This document shows, in pieces, positions 6,188 to 14,206 of a DNA stretch of 14,502 nucleotides. Within the stretch, counting starts at the first letter, position 1. Every line of letters begins with the position of its first letter. Source of the stretch: JBAVQS01 sp049694275. Lineage in GTDB: Bacteria; Chloroflexota; Anaerolineae; UBA4142; SHND01. The notes under the pieces are model-generated. The model was not told where the DNA came from, ran no database searches, and saw nothing but the letters and a program-made list of their open reading frames with translations. The stretch is taken from the NCBI GenBank assembly GCA_049694275.1, contig JBAVQS010000353.1, positions 1-14,502 of the forward strand, read 5' to 3'. The position numbers and the translations under genes are program-made.

Positions 6188-6212
6188 GAAACCCACGGAA
6201 GGCATTGGTTCG

Positions 6213-8255
6213 TTGTTCAACCTACAAGCGCAAATCAAACAGTTAAAATCCCTCCTGCTCGATCCCTATTTGATCGGCGCACTGCTGCTCGCGCTCCTGG
6301 CTATTATCCTGGCGTATCAGTTCCGCTATCCGTTCTCGATTCAAGTCGGCGGCCCCATCGATGGCCCCTTGCTTTCTCACATCCATGCGCCACAGATCGA
6401 AAAACCCATCCCCACCCAGCGGATCCCGATGCGCTGGACGACAGGCGATAGTGAACTGCTCCTGAGCGATTGGGGCGCCGGCAATCCGCTCGAACTACAG
6501 GTGTCGCTGTCGCGCTGGCAACCCGACAATGGGATCGCCGACCTTACGTTAGAGGTCAACGGGCAAGAATTCGACAAGCCCCAGGCCGCAGGACAGGGTC
6601 GTCAGGATTACAAGCTCCCCATCACCGATCCACAGTTTCTGCAAAGCAACAATCTGAGTGTCAAGTTTCTGAGCGACACCTTCAATCCAAGCAAGACCAT
6701 TCCCGGAAGCAAGGACGACCGAAACCTTGGAATTGAGCTCTATTCGATCAAGCTGACCCCGTTGCAAGAGGTCTCTGGACAATGGCGCGCGGTCGATGGC
6801 CTGGTCTGGGCGCCATTCAAGCTGCCCCCGCTCCGCACCAGCCTCGCGTTCATCGGCTCGGCCCTGGCGCTATATCTGGGGATGGTCCTGTTCAAGATTC
6901 CACGCCGGCTTGCATTCGGGGTTGTCGCAATTGCTACGATTGCCGCAGCAATTGGCCTGGTCTGGGTGCGGCCCTATCTTACCCTCTTTGCCGTTCCCTT
7001 TTTCGAGCTTCTGGTCCTATCGATTCTTATCGGGTTGTTCGCCCGCCTCATCGTCCCGCGCTTGCTGGCCTGGGGCGGTATCCGGCCAGTCGCCTGGGAA
7101 CTGGACCTGCTGGCGCTGTTGTTTGCGTTTGCCTTTCTCGTCAAGATCGTATTTCTCCTCTACCCCCAGACGATCTCGTTCGACCTCCTGTATCATGCCC
7201 ACCGACTGCAATGGGTCATGGAAGGGACCCTTTTCTGGAGCATCCCCTCCGGGGCAAACGAGTTTGGCGGCAAAGATGTCCCCTATCTGCCTTCGTACTA
7301 TCTCTTTTTGGCTCCGTTCGCACGGTTCGTCAACGGGGAACTACTGGTCAAGCTGTCGGGTATTCTCCTTGACAATGTCACGATCGGGTTTATCTATTTT
7401 CTGGTCAAAAAGTATTTCGACGACGGGCGCGCCGGTCTGTTTGCGGCATGGATTTATATCGTCGTTCCACTCTCTTTCATCGCCATCTCGTGGGGCATTT
7501 ACGCCAATATCTATGGCCAGTTCCTGACGCTGCTGCTCGTCGTCGCACTCGTCGAGGCATTCGACCGATTGACCACCCCGCGCGGGTTTATGGTGATTGC
7601 GCTGCTGTTCACGCTCACGCTCCTCTCGCACACGTCGGTGTTTGCCTCCATCGTGCCTATGTTCGCGATCTGGGCAATCCTCTTGTTGGCGCTAGACCGG
7701 GCGTGGGGTAAAAAGCCTTACTGGGCATTCATCGGAAGCATTCTGATTGCATCCGTCATTGCCTTTTTTGCTTATTACGCGCACTTTGTCGGACTAATGA
7801 CGGCAGGGACCAGCCAGATTGTAGACGCGGCCTCTACAGAGGCAACCCGAAACCTGGGCGACAAGGGTCTGACCTTTTTGGATTTACTCCAACCCGCCCG
7901 CACGGAATTTATCGCTGTCCCGTTATACATCTATGCGGCCATGGTCGCCGGGTTCGGCTGGCTAATTTACCAGGCGCGTCGTACACCCACACGCGAGCGG
8001 TTCCTCCTGCTGACGATGCTGGCAGCCTGGTTCGCGGCCCTCGGCATCCTCATGTATACGCGCGCCGAGTTCGGGTTTTCCTCTCGGTACGTCAACTTTG
8101 CCATGCCCGCCATTGCCCTCTGCGCCGGCGCTGCGTTCTCATGGGTCTATGCACACGGGCTTGTCGGACGTGGCCTGGCGTTGGGCGCAGCCGCCTTCCT
8201 GGGCGCGCAGGGCGCATATCATTGGTTTGTGCTCGTCATGTACAAGTACCATTAG
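6213..8255 (+). CDS. Polytopic membrane glycosyltransferase-like protein with N-terminal extracytoplasmic domain
   Basis: This large membrane protein resembles PMT/GT-C type glycosyltransferases, which use polyprenyl-phosphate sugars at the outer face of the membrane; donor and acceptor are unknown. Taking TTG 6213 (GGAAGG at 6197-6202, 10 nt upstream) gives 680 residues. TM1 is at about 20-37 (LIGALLLALLAIILAYQF). A soluble, beta-looking domain follows (about 38-208), including LELQVSLSRWQPDNGIADL and LEVNGQEF. After that come roughly ten or more hydrophobic segments to the C terminus. Candidate GT-C loop residues are in SFDLLYHAHRLQWVMEG (near residue 322). An alternative ATG at 6144 overlaps DUF2203 by 44 nt; an ATG at 6030 lies even deeper in it and is less likely. 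The stop is 5 nt before the lipB ATG. Confidence is high for a membrane protein, moderate for glycosyltransferase. Confidence 0.75.
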   Translation: MFNLQAQIKQLKSLLLDPYLIGALLLALLAIILAYQFRYPFSIQVGGPIDGPLLSHIHAPQIEKPIPTQRIPMRWTTGDSELLLSDWGAGNPLELQVSLSRWQPDNGIADLTLEVNGQEFDKPQAAGQGRQDYKLPITDPQFLQSNNLSVKFLSDTFNPSKTIPGSKDDRNLGIELYSIKLTPLQEVSGQWRAVDGLVWAPFKLPPLRTSLAFIGSALALYLGMVLFKIPRRLAFGVVAIATIAAAIGLVWVRPYLTLFAVPFFELLVLSILIGLFARLIVPRLLAWGGIRPVAWELDLLALLFAFAFLVKIVFLLYPQTISFDLLYHAHRLQWVMEGTLFWSIPSGANEFGGKDVPYLPSYYLFLAPFARFVNGELLVKLSGILLDNVTIGFIYFLVKKYFDDGRAGLFAAWIYIVVPLSFIAISWGIYANIYGQFLTLLLVVALVEAFDRLTTPRGFMVIALLFTLTLLSHTSVFASIVPMFAIWAILLLALDRAWGKKPYWAFIGSILIASVIAFFAYYAHFVGLMTAGTSQIVDAASTEATRNLGDKGLTFLDLLQPARTEFIAVPLYIYAAMVAGFGWLIYQARRTPTRERFLLLTMLAAWFAALGILMYTRAEFGFSSRYVNFAMPAIALCAGAAFSWVYAHGLVGRGLALGAAAFLGAQGAYHWFVLVMYKYH

Positions 8256-8260
8256 AAAAT

Positions 8261-9013
8261 ATGAAAACGGTTTGGCTCGTCAACCTGGGAACAGTCCCTT
8301 ATGCAGAAGCGCTGGATCTCCAGCACCGGCTGGTCGCCGCGCGTAAACAGGGACAGTTGAACGACACCTTGCTGCTCCTGGAGCATCCCGCCGTATTTAC
8401 GCTTGGACGCAATGGCCGGGATGAGCATATCCTCGCCTCACGCGAGTACCTGGACCAACTCGGCATTCAGGTCTATCGCGTCGAGCGGGGCGGCGATGTG
8501 ACCTATCACGGGCCACGCCAATTGGTCGGGTATCCCATTCTCGACCTGCACAACTTCCGCATGGATATTGGATGGTATGTTCGCTCACTCGAAGAGCTAC
8601 TCATACGCGCAGTCGGCGCGTTTGGGCTGAATGGCCGGCGGATCGGCGCCGAGAGCGATGGCCGGGACTCTAAACTGGTCGGGGTATGGGTTGATAACCC
8701 TTCCCAAGAACCGCTGGTTCGCCAGGTCCAGCCAGACGCCAAGATCGCTCAGATCGGGGCGCGCATCGAGAGCTGGATTACTTATCATGGGTTTGCGCTC
8801 AATGTCGATCCGATTATGTCGCATTTCGACCTGATCGTGCCTTGCGGGATCTCTGACAAACCGGTGACTTCGATGGCATTGGCGCTGGGTCGGCCAGTGG
8901 ATATGCAGGCAGTGCGGCAAGTCGTGGCGCAAGAATTTGAGCATGCATTCAACGCCGAGTTGCGCGAAATCTCGGCGGATGAATTGAGACGACAGCCGGG
9001 CCTCCCGGCCTGA
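8261..9013 (+). CDS. lipB: Lipoyl(octanoyl) transferase
   Basis: LipB moves the octanoyl group from acyl carrier protein to lipoyl domains, the step before LipA. The 250-residue product shows LLEHPAVFTLGRNG (39-52), RGGDVTYHGPRQLVGYP (76-92), AKIAQIGARI (160-169) with catalytic K161, YHGFALNVD (175-183) and IVPCGISDKPVTSM (192-205) with catalytic C195. One oddity is HGPRQ, where the family normally has HGPGQ (R86 for Gly). ATG 8261 is 5 nt after the previous stop. The in-frame ATG at 8141 would add 40 residues overlapping the upstream gene and lacks family similarity. No strong Shine-Dalgarno is visible, so coupling is likely. It lies between two membrane glycosyltransferase genes and in the same window as lipA. 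Confidence 0.95.
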   Translation: MKTVWLVNLGTVPYAEALDLQHRLVAARKQGQLNDTLLLLEHPAVFTLGRNGRDEHILASREYLDQLGIQVYRVERGGDVTYHGPRQLVGYPILDLHNFRMDIGWYVRSLEELLIRAVGAFGLNGRRIGAESDGRDSKLVGVWVDNPSQEPLVRQVQPDAKIAQIGARIESWITYHGFALNVDPIMSHFDLIVPCGISDKPVTSMALALGRPVDMQAVRQVVAQEFEHAFNAELREISADELRRQPGLPA

Positions 9014-9054
9014 TAGCGGCCCTCTGCGCACACCGGCGCGTGCAATCGCATTCC

Positions 9055-10953
9055 ATGTCCAAGCAATCCTTGCCCCTATCGGTTCAGAACCGCCCCCGGT
9101 TCGAGTGGCAGGCCATTCTATTCCTCACGCTCCTCTCTATTTCCCTGTATGCCTGGTTCGCCTGGGACCAAATTCCCGCGATTGTTGGCGATCATAGCTG
9201 GTTTCTTCAGGTCTCGCGCCGCGTAGCTGCCGGGGAGACACTCTATCGCGATATCCTCTGGGCATACGGTCCGCTGCCCGTTATCTTTATGGCCTGGCTG
9301 GATCACTTTGGCAGACAGGATATTGCTTACTTTGCGATTCTGCATATTGCCATTGCAACAGGTGGGACCCTGACCCTCTATTACCTGCATCGCTATTATC
9401 TGACCGCACCCATGGCTGCGCTGGCCACCTTGCTCGTTATGTTTCTATTGGGTGGATGTTGGGCATTTCTGCGTGTCTATACACCGGGGATCGCGTTGGG
9501 CACACTGGCCTTGTTATTCACCCTCCTGGGATTGTTTGAAACCCTCGGCCGGGAGAACCAGAAAAGAGGCGGATTCTTGATCGGGGCGGGCGTGGCTGTC
9601 GCAGCGTTATCTAAACCAGAGTACGCGCTGGGTACGCTTCTCCTTTCCTTCATCGGACTTGTATTGTGGCGGACCTCACGCACATCATCCGTTCGGCGCG
9701 ACTCACTTCCGCGAGGTATTGTGGGGGGGGTGGTCGGTGGGTTAGCAGCGGCATTGGCTGTCTATGCGTACCTGGCGACACAGGCGGGGCTAGGCAATGT
9801 CGTCGATGGACTGCGAGGGTACGACCAACTACAAACACTCGGCCTCTGTCTCCTCGATTATTATGGAACCGGCTCGGCGATTGCCGTCTTGACCGCGATA
9901 GGACTAATCGGCGTCGCCGCGCTCCTCGCTCACGCACTCTATCGCGCGCGCGGGTTGCGAGTCAAGCAAGTTGAGTTGATATTAGCAACAGCCGGTTTTT
10001 TGGGATATATCCTCGTCACACTGGCCTGGGCCAGCGCCTGGCTGCCGGCATGGCGACGCGGGCTCGTTTCACCCTTTGACCTGGCTACCTTTATCGCGTA
10101 TCTGAAATCCTATCCGCCCCATCTGGTGTCTTACTATGAGGTCCAGGTTCGCCTTTTCCTTGAATTGGCGCTCGCCATCTTACTGCTCATCTTGCTCTGG
10201 AAATGGATCATGCGGATGCGACGAGACGAAAATGCCAACCCACAGCAAATCCTCGGATTGCTCGTTCTATTTTACATTCTCCTCGCTAACACGCGCGCGT
10301 TTCTGCTTGGCTTGAGTGATGGGCAGATTCCGGGGTTGATCCTCGTCCTTTTTGTCGCCCGGCCCGAATTGGGCTGGCAGGTCCCCGCGGTCCGGTTCCG
10401 CCCCAATCTGCGCCTGGCCCTCGCCGGAGCGCTCGCCCTCTTTTTGGTCTGGTCAAACCTGGAAACGGCATGGATCATGGTCCGTCCCAAAATCCCCTTT
10501 GAAACCCCCTACGGAACAGTTCTGCTAGATCATCCAGAGTTATCACTACCTCTCCAGGCCATCCGGTACGTTGAGGCCAACACGACGCCGAATGATGGCA
10601 TCGGAGTCATGGGAAGCTTTCCGGTCATCTACTATTTGACGGGACGGCAAAATCCATTTCGTCAGGATTTTGTCATGCAAGGAGTGGGGGATAACGCAAA
10701 GGATGCACAGGACTATATCGAGCGACTGGATCGTTTGCGGCCTGCGCTCATCCTCGTGCCCGAGGGCAACCTCAATCCAGGAATGCCAATCGGGTCTATC
10801 AACACGGATGATCCGCAGTCCGGCTGCGCTCGCCGGGGGCTATTTGGAGAGGCCGCGCCGGCCATTGCCCAGTATATTACCGCACACTATCGGCTGGATG
10901 CAAGGCTAAGCGAAGATGGATGGGAATTTGCGGCGTTCAAGCGAACGAACTAA
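9055..10953 (+). CDS. PMT/GT39-like membrane glycosyltransferase
   Basis: From ATG 9055 the product is 632 residues with many hydrophobic segments, the first at about 19-37. The first loop carries VGDHSWFLQVSRRVAAGETLY (44-64), then RDILWAYGPLPVIFMAW (65-81). An acidic residue (D46) plus the G-E-x-L-Y-R-D and Y-G-P-L pattern is typical of PMT/GT39-type GT-C enzymes acting at the outer membrane face with lipid-linked sugars. After the last membrane helices comes a soluble tail (about 500-632) with a Rossmann-like IRYVEANTTPNDGIGVMGS and a YIERLDRLRPALILVP strand. A GTG at 9040 is an alternative start; neither has a clear ribosome binding site. It begins 41 bp after lipB and ends the plus-strand operon. 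Sugar and acceptor cannot be predicted. Confidence 0.8.
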   Translation: MSKQSLPLSVQNRPRFEWQAILFLTLLSISLYAWFAWDQIPAIVGDHSWFLQVSRRVAAGETLYRDILWAYGPLPVIFMAWLDHFGRQDIAYFAILHIAIATGGTLTLYYLHRYYLTAPMAALATLLVMFLLGGCWAFLRVYTPGIALGTLALLFTLLGLFETLGRENQKRGGFLIGAGVAVAALSKPEYALGTLLLSFIGLVLWRTSRTSSVRRDSLPRGIVGGVVGGLAAALAVYAYLATQAGLGNVVDGLRGYDQLQTLGLCLLDYYGTGSAIAVLTAIGLIGVAALLAHALYRARGLRVKQVELILATAGFLGYILVTLAWASAWLPAWRRGLVSPFDLATFIAYLKSYPPHLVSYYEVQVRLFLELALAILLLILLWKWIMRMRRDENANPQQILGLLVLFYILLANTRAFLLGLSDGQIPGLILVLFVARPELGWQVPAVRFRPNLRLALAGALALFLVWSNLETAWIMVRPKIPFETPYGTVLLDHPELSLPLQAIRYVEANTTPNDGIGVMGSFPVIYYLTGRQNPFRQDFVMQGVGDNAKDAQDYIERLDRLRPALILVPEGNLNPGMPIGSINTDDPQSGCARRGLFGEAAPAIAQYITAHYRLDARLSEDGWEFAAFKRTN

Positions 10954-10955
10954 GG

Positions 10956-11072
10956 CGAATTCCACGTGGCTTTAAGGCATCGGCGTAGGGGCAATCCCTT
11001 GTGGTTGCCCCCGGCTTGGGCAGGCACAAGGCGCTGCCCCTACGACCAGACCGTAAATGGAATTGGAATTCG
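10956..11072. repeat. Nested inverted-repeat element between convergent genes
   Basis: The outer arms are CGAATTCCA (10956-10964) and TGGAATTCG (11064-11072). The inner core arms are CGTAGGGGCA (10984-10993) and TGCCCCTACG (11035-11044). Inside the core two smaller hairpins can form: GGGGCAA/TTGCCCC (10988-10994 with 11005-11011) and GGGCAG/CTGCCC (11018-11023 with 11034-11039). The core therefore folds either as one long stem or as a two-lobed structure on either strand. It fills most of the 163-bp gap between two converging genes. It has no coding potential and resembles Chloroflexota intergenic palindromes. It may also act as a bidirectional transcription barrier, though no T-run is present. 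Confidence 0.7.
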
Positions 11073-11116
11073 TGCTAGTGGCAAGAAGCTCAAGCTCGCC
11101 GGGAGATTGAGGCGGG

Positions 11117-12841
11117 TTACGGCGCAACCTCCCAGCGATTGATATTCCAGTAGGGACCGGCAAAGGAACTGGGGACAAGCCCCCGGACGCGCGCGCGGGC
11201 AAAGAGTTGCACCGGCGGGGACAGGAGCACGACTTGTGGAATATCCCCGGCCACGGTTCGATAGAGATCGTTATAGACTGCACGGCGTGTTGTCGTATCA
11301 CATGCCGGCGCCTGCTGCCCGCGTGAGACCAGGTCGTCTACCTGCGGATTGGCATACGAAGTGACATTCAGTCCCTGCCCCTTTATATTTTCAGTGGATT
11401 GCCAGTACCAATGCTGGTCCGGGTCGAGCGGGATATTCCAGGGGACGAGCGCCAGATCATACTCATGTAACAAGGCCCGCGTCAGGAGCGCATCCCGGTC
11501 GTCGAGCTGCACGAGCGCCTGGATGCCGATTTGAGCCAAACGGGCGCGCACAAGGAACGCCAACGGTTCGTCGACAGAGTCATCGGCAATCGCCCAGAGG
11601 GAGAGCCTGAGCGGCTTGCCGGCCTTGTCCAGAACTCCATCGCCGTTGGTATCGCTCCATCCCGCAGCCGCCAACAACTGGCGAGCCTGCGCCAAATCAG
11701 ACGGCGTAACAACCAGATCTGGCGGCGTAGCCCAAAAGGTCGGAAGGAGACTGGTTGCTAACGGGAGTCCCGCTTTACCCCACAAAGTCTGAGCCAACTC
11801 CTGGCGATCCAGCGACAGGGCAATCGCCTGGCGTACCTGCGCATCTCCCAACACGCTCTGCTCACGACTCATCGCCAGGGCGTAGAAACGATTGGCCGGA
11901 TAGGTCATTACATTCACGCCGGTCGCGTTCGTATCTGCCGTATTATGAACAGCGTCGGATACCCACAAGTCCACCTGCCCTGCGGCCAGCGCGGCGCGCG
12001 CCTCGGCATCGGTTGCCACGATTTTATAGATCCAGCTATCGATCGACGCCGGACCCTTCCAATAAGCAGGGTTGCGCGCCAATGTGATCGTATTGGCTGT
12101 CCAGGACTTGAGCACGAGCGGCCCGCTGCCGATAAATTCCTGATCGGTCAGCGCGGATAGGTCCTTGTCCTTGAGAATATGCGCCGGCAGGATTTTCATG
12201 GTCCCGATATAGGTGAGAGCAGGACAATAGGGCTGGGACAGGGTAATGACCACCGTTTGAGGGTCCAGCGCGGTGACATCCGCCATCGGACCAAAATCGG
12301 CGACCGGTGCAAGCCGGGATGCGGAATTTGAGAGGGTCTTGATAGTCCAGACGACATCCTGCGCAGTCAGCGGCTGCCCGTCTTGCCAGGTGAGATCGGC
12401 GCGCAGGTGAAAGGTCAGAGTCCGGGCATCGGCCGATGCCTGAAAACTATCGGCCAGGCCGGGAAGCAGTGCGCCGTTTTGCGGATCGACCTGCAAGAGT
12501 GAATCATACAGCGCATTGGCGATAAAGGGCGGCAGTGCGGTGACCTCACGCCCTGGCGACCCTACCCCGGCCACGACGATGGAACCACCCATAAAGCGCG
12601 GAACATAGGCCCCCAGCGTAGGGGATGCGACGGCCAGAGGCGCGGAACTCGTTTCGGGCACGATCGGGGAAGGATTGGACAAGACCGGGGACGGCGACGC
12701 CAGGGGAAAAGGCGTGGGCGTCGATGTCGATTCGGATTGGCAGGCGACGAGCGCAAGCAACAGGAATGGCAACGCCAGGCGCCGCGACCAGGCCACCATC
12801 TGGCGTAAGCGCCCCAAACGCAGGGGCGGCCTATTCGACAT
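11117..12841 (-). CDS. Peptide-type ABC transporter substrate-binding lipoprotein (SBP family 5)
   Basis: This is an extracytoplasmic solute-binding lipoprotein of the SBP_bac_5 (peptide/nickel/oligosaccharide) family. From ATG at 12841 it has 574 residues. A basic n-region leads to RRLALPFLLLALVAC (20-34), with lipobox LVAC and lipidation site C34. Next is a Ser/Thr/Pro linker (about 36-75), then the binding domain with ALYDSLLQVDP (110-120), LLPGLADSFQ (125-134) and LTWQDGQPLTAQDVVWTIK (150-168). A later DTNGDGVLD segment and the C-terminal WNIN are also seen. ATG 12799 (M15 here) would give a tidier 20-residue signal; I kept 12841 because it overlaps the lysA stop by 11 nt, suggesting coupling. 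No permease or ATPase genes are in the window, so partner and ligand are unknown. Confidence 0.88.
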   Translation of the reverse strand: MSNRPPLRLGRLRQMVAWSRRLALPFLLLALVACQSESTSTPTPFPLASPSPVLSNPSPIVPETSSAPLAVASPTLGAYVPRFMGGSIVVAGVGSPGREVTALPPFIANALYDSLLQVDPQNGALLPGLADSFQASADARTLTFHLRADLTWQDGQPLTAQDVVWTIKTLSNSASRLAPVADFGPMADVTALDPQTVVITLSQPYCPALTYIGTMKILPAHILKDKDLSALTDQEFIGSGPLVLKSWTANTITLARNPAYWKGPASIDSWIYKIVATDAEARAALAAGQVDLWVSDAVHNTADTNATGVNVMTYPANRFYALAMSREQSVLGDAQVRQAIALSLDRQELAQTLWGKAGLPLATSLLPTFWATPPDLVVTPSDLAQARQLLAAAGWSDTNGDGVLDKAGKPLRLSLWAIADDSVDEPLAFLVRARLAQIGIQALVQLDDRDALLTRALLHEYDLALVPWNIPLDPDQHWYWQSTENIKGQGLNVTSYANPQVDDLVSRGQQAPACDTTTRRAVYNDLYRTVAGDIPQVVLLSPPVQLFARARVRGLVPSSFAGPYWNINRWEVAP

Positions 12842-14144
12842 CGCAGGCCAGGAGATCCGCCATCGTCTCGCGACGACGAACAAGGCGCGCGTCGCCATCC
12901 TTGACCAGCACCACGGCAGGACGCGGCATGAGATTATAGTTGCTTGCCATCGGCAATTGATAAGCGCCGCCGGCGGGGATGACGAGCAAATCGCCGGTGT
13001 TCAACCTGGGGAGAGGAATCGAGTCGATCAGAATGTCGCCTTGCTCGCAATAGCGCCCGGCGATGGAATAGGTGTGCTCGGCCTCCGCATTGAATCGGTT
13101 GGCAAGGCGCGCGATATATCGCGCGCCATAAAGCGGCGGGCGGATATTGTCGCCCATGCCGCCGTCGACCGCGGCATAGGTATGCGACACGGAAATACGC
13201 TTAATCGAGCCGATGCGATAGAGCGCAACGCCAGCCCGCGCAATAAGGGCGCGCCCCGGCTCGACAACGAGCTTGCAATTGCCGGGGAGGTTACGCTCGG
13301 CCAGGCCATCGCGCAGCGCAGAGCTAATGGTCCGGGCCATCCAGTCAAAGGGCAGCGGCTCCTGGTCTTCGGTATAAGCCACACCCCAGCCGCCGCCGAC
13401 ATCCAGCTCTTGCAACTCGAAACCGAACCGGGTCTGCCAATCGCGCGCCACATTGAGCGCACCGGCAACGCCGCGCGGGTAGGTCTCCGCTTCAAAGATC
13501 TGCGAGCCGAGATGAAAATGCAACCCCACCAACTGGAGCTGCGGGTGTTTGCAGATCTCGCGAAACGCGCGCACCGCTTCACCATTCGAGATGCCGAGGC
13601 CAAACTTGCTGCCGGCGTGCGCGGTGGTCAGATAGCGATGAGTATGTGGATCGATATTCGGCGAGAGCCGCAGGGTGAGCCGGGGCCGGACACCCAGTTC
13701 GGCGGCGATGGCGGCGATGAGCGGAATCTCACTGCGATTATCCACGACGATATGGTCGATGCCCAGGGCAAGCGCGGCGCGAATTTCGGACGGCGTCTTG
13801 TTATTGCCGTGCAGATAAATCCGGTCGCGCGCAAAATCCACGCGGCGCACGATCTCTAATTCGCCTTCCGAGGTGACGTCAAGCCCCAGCCCCAATTCCT
13901 GATAGAGACGCGCCAGGAACGGAGCGAAAAAGGCTTTGGTCGCGTAAAGGAGGGTCGTAGTGGGCCATTGGGCAACCAGCGCCTGTTGCGCCTGGGTTGC
14001 CAGAGTGCGCAATGTGAGTTCATCGTAGACATAGAGCGGTGTGCCAAATTCCTCGGCCAGTCGAGTCGTATCACAGCCGCCGATTTCAAGATGGTCGGCG
14101 GCGTTGGAGAGCGCGCTGAGGGGAAAAATGTCGGTTGCGGCCAT
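12831..14144 (-). CDS. lysA: Diaminopimelate decarboxylase
   Basis: LysA is a PLP enzyme that decarboxylates meso-diaminopimelate to lysine, the last step of lysine synthesis. The 437 residues show the PLP lysine in LLYATKAF (K70), the phosphate and substrate loops HFHLGSQIFEAE (209-220) and LDVGGGWGV (247-255), EPGR (295-298), and the catalytic-site GRYCEQGD (363-370) with C366, the decarboxylase marker that also supplies the second active site across the dimer. YNLMPRP (403-409) closes the barrel-associated domain. Length is normal. The ATG at 14144 lies 9 bp after a perfect -10, so the mRNA is probably leaderless and no Shine-Dalgarno is seen. It is the first gene of a two-gene minus-strand unit with the substrate-binding lipoprotein. 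Confidence 0.96.
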   Translation of the reverse strand: MAATDIFPLSALSNAADHLEIGGCDTTRLAEEFGTPLYVYDELTLRTLATQAQQALVAQWPTTTLLYATKAFFAPFLARLYQELGLGLDVTSEGELEIVRRVDFARDRIYLHGNNKTPSEIRAALALGIDHIVVDNRSEIPLIAAIAAELGVRPRLTLRLSPNIDPHTHRYLTTAHAGSKFGLGISNGEAVRAFREICKHPQLQLVGLHFHLGSQIFEAETYPRGVAGALNVARDWQTRFGFELQELDVGGGWGVAYTEDQEPLPFDWMARTISSALRDGLAERNLPGNCKLVVEPGRALIARAGVALYRIGSIKRISVSHTYAAVDGGMGDNIRPPLYGARYIARLANRFNAEAEHTYSIAGRYCEQGDILIDSIPLPRLNTGDLLVIPAGGAYQLPMASNYNLMPRPAVVLVKDGDARLVRRRETMADLLACDVE

Positions 14145-14153
14145 ATAGGCGCG

Positions 14154-14181
14154 ATTATAAGGAAAAAGAGGCAGGTGTCAA
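14154..14181 (-). promoter_or_regulatory. Full-consensus sigma70-type promoter of lysA, leaderless geometry
   Basis: On the minus strand TTGACA (14181-14176), a 16-bp spacer and TATAAT (14159-14154) match both consensus hexamers perfectly. The lysA ATG starts 9 bp after the -10, so transcription should begin about 2-3 nt upstream of the start codon. The layout is identical in spacing to the folB promoter. The RHS fragment begins only about 20-25 bp upstream of the -35. Confidence 0.88.
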
Positions 14182-14206
14182 AGGCAGTCCTCTGGCAAAC
14201 AGAAGA

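Noticed and set aside
6030..6212. Start of the membrane protein at ATG 6030 or 6144
   Set aside because: Both lie inside the DUF2203 gene and give atypical sequence before TM1; TTG 6213 has GGAAGG upstream. ATG 6144 remains possible.
8141..8260. N-terminal extension of LipB from ATG 8141
   Set aside because: These 40 residues overlap the 3' end of the upstream membrane protein and do not resemble LipB; ATG 8261 gives the expected N terminus.
9014..9054. Hairpin GCAC/GTGC in the lipB to glycosyltransferase gap
   Set aside because: Only four base pairs with a long loop; not distinguishable from chance.
12675..13859. 394-codon plus-strand open frame
   Set aside because: Antisense shadow of lysA and of the lipoprotein 5' end; composition follows the complementary codons of lysA and no domain is seen.
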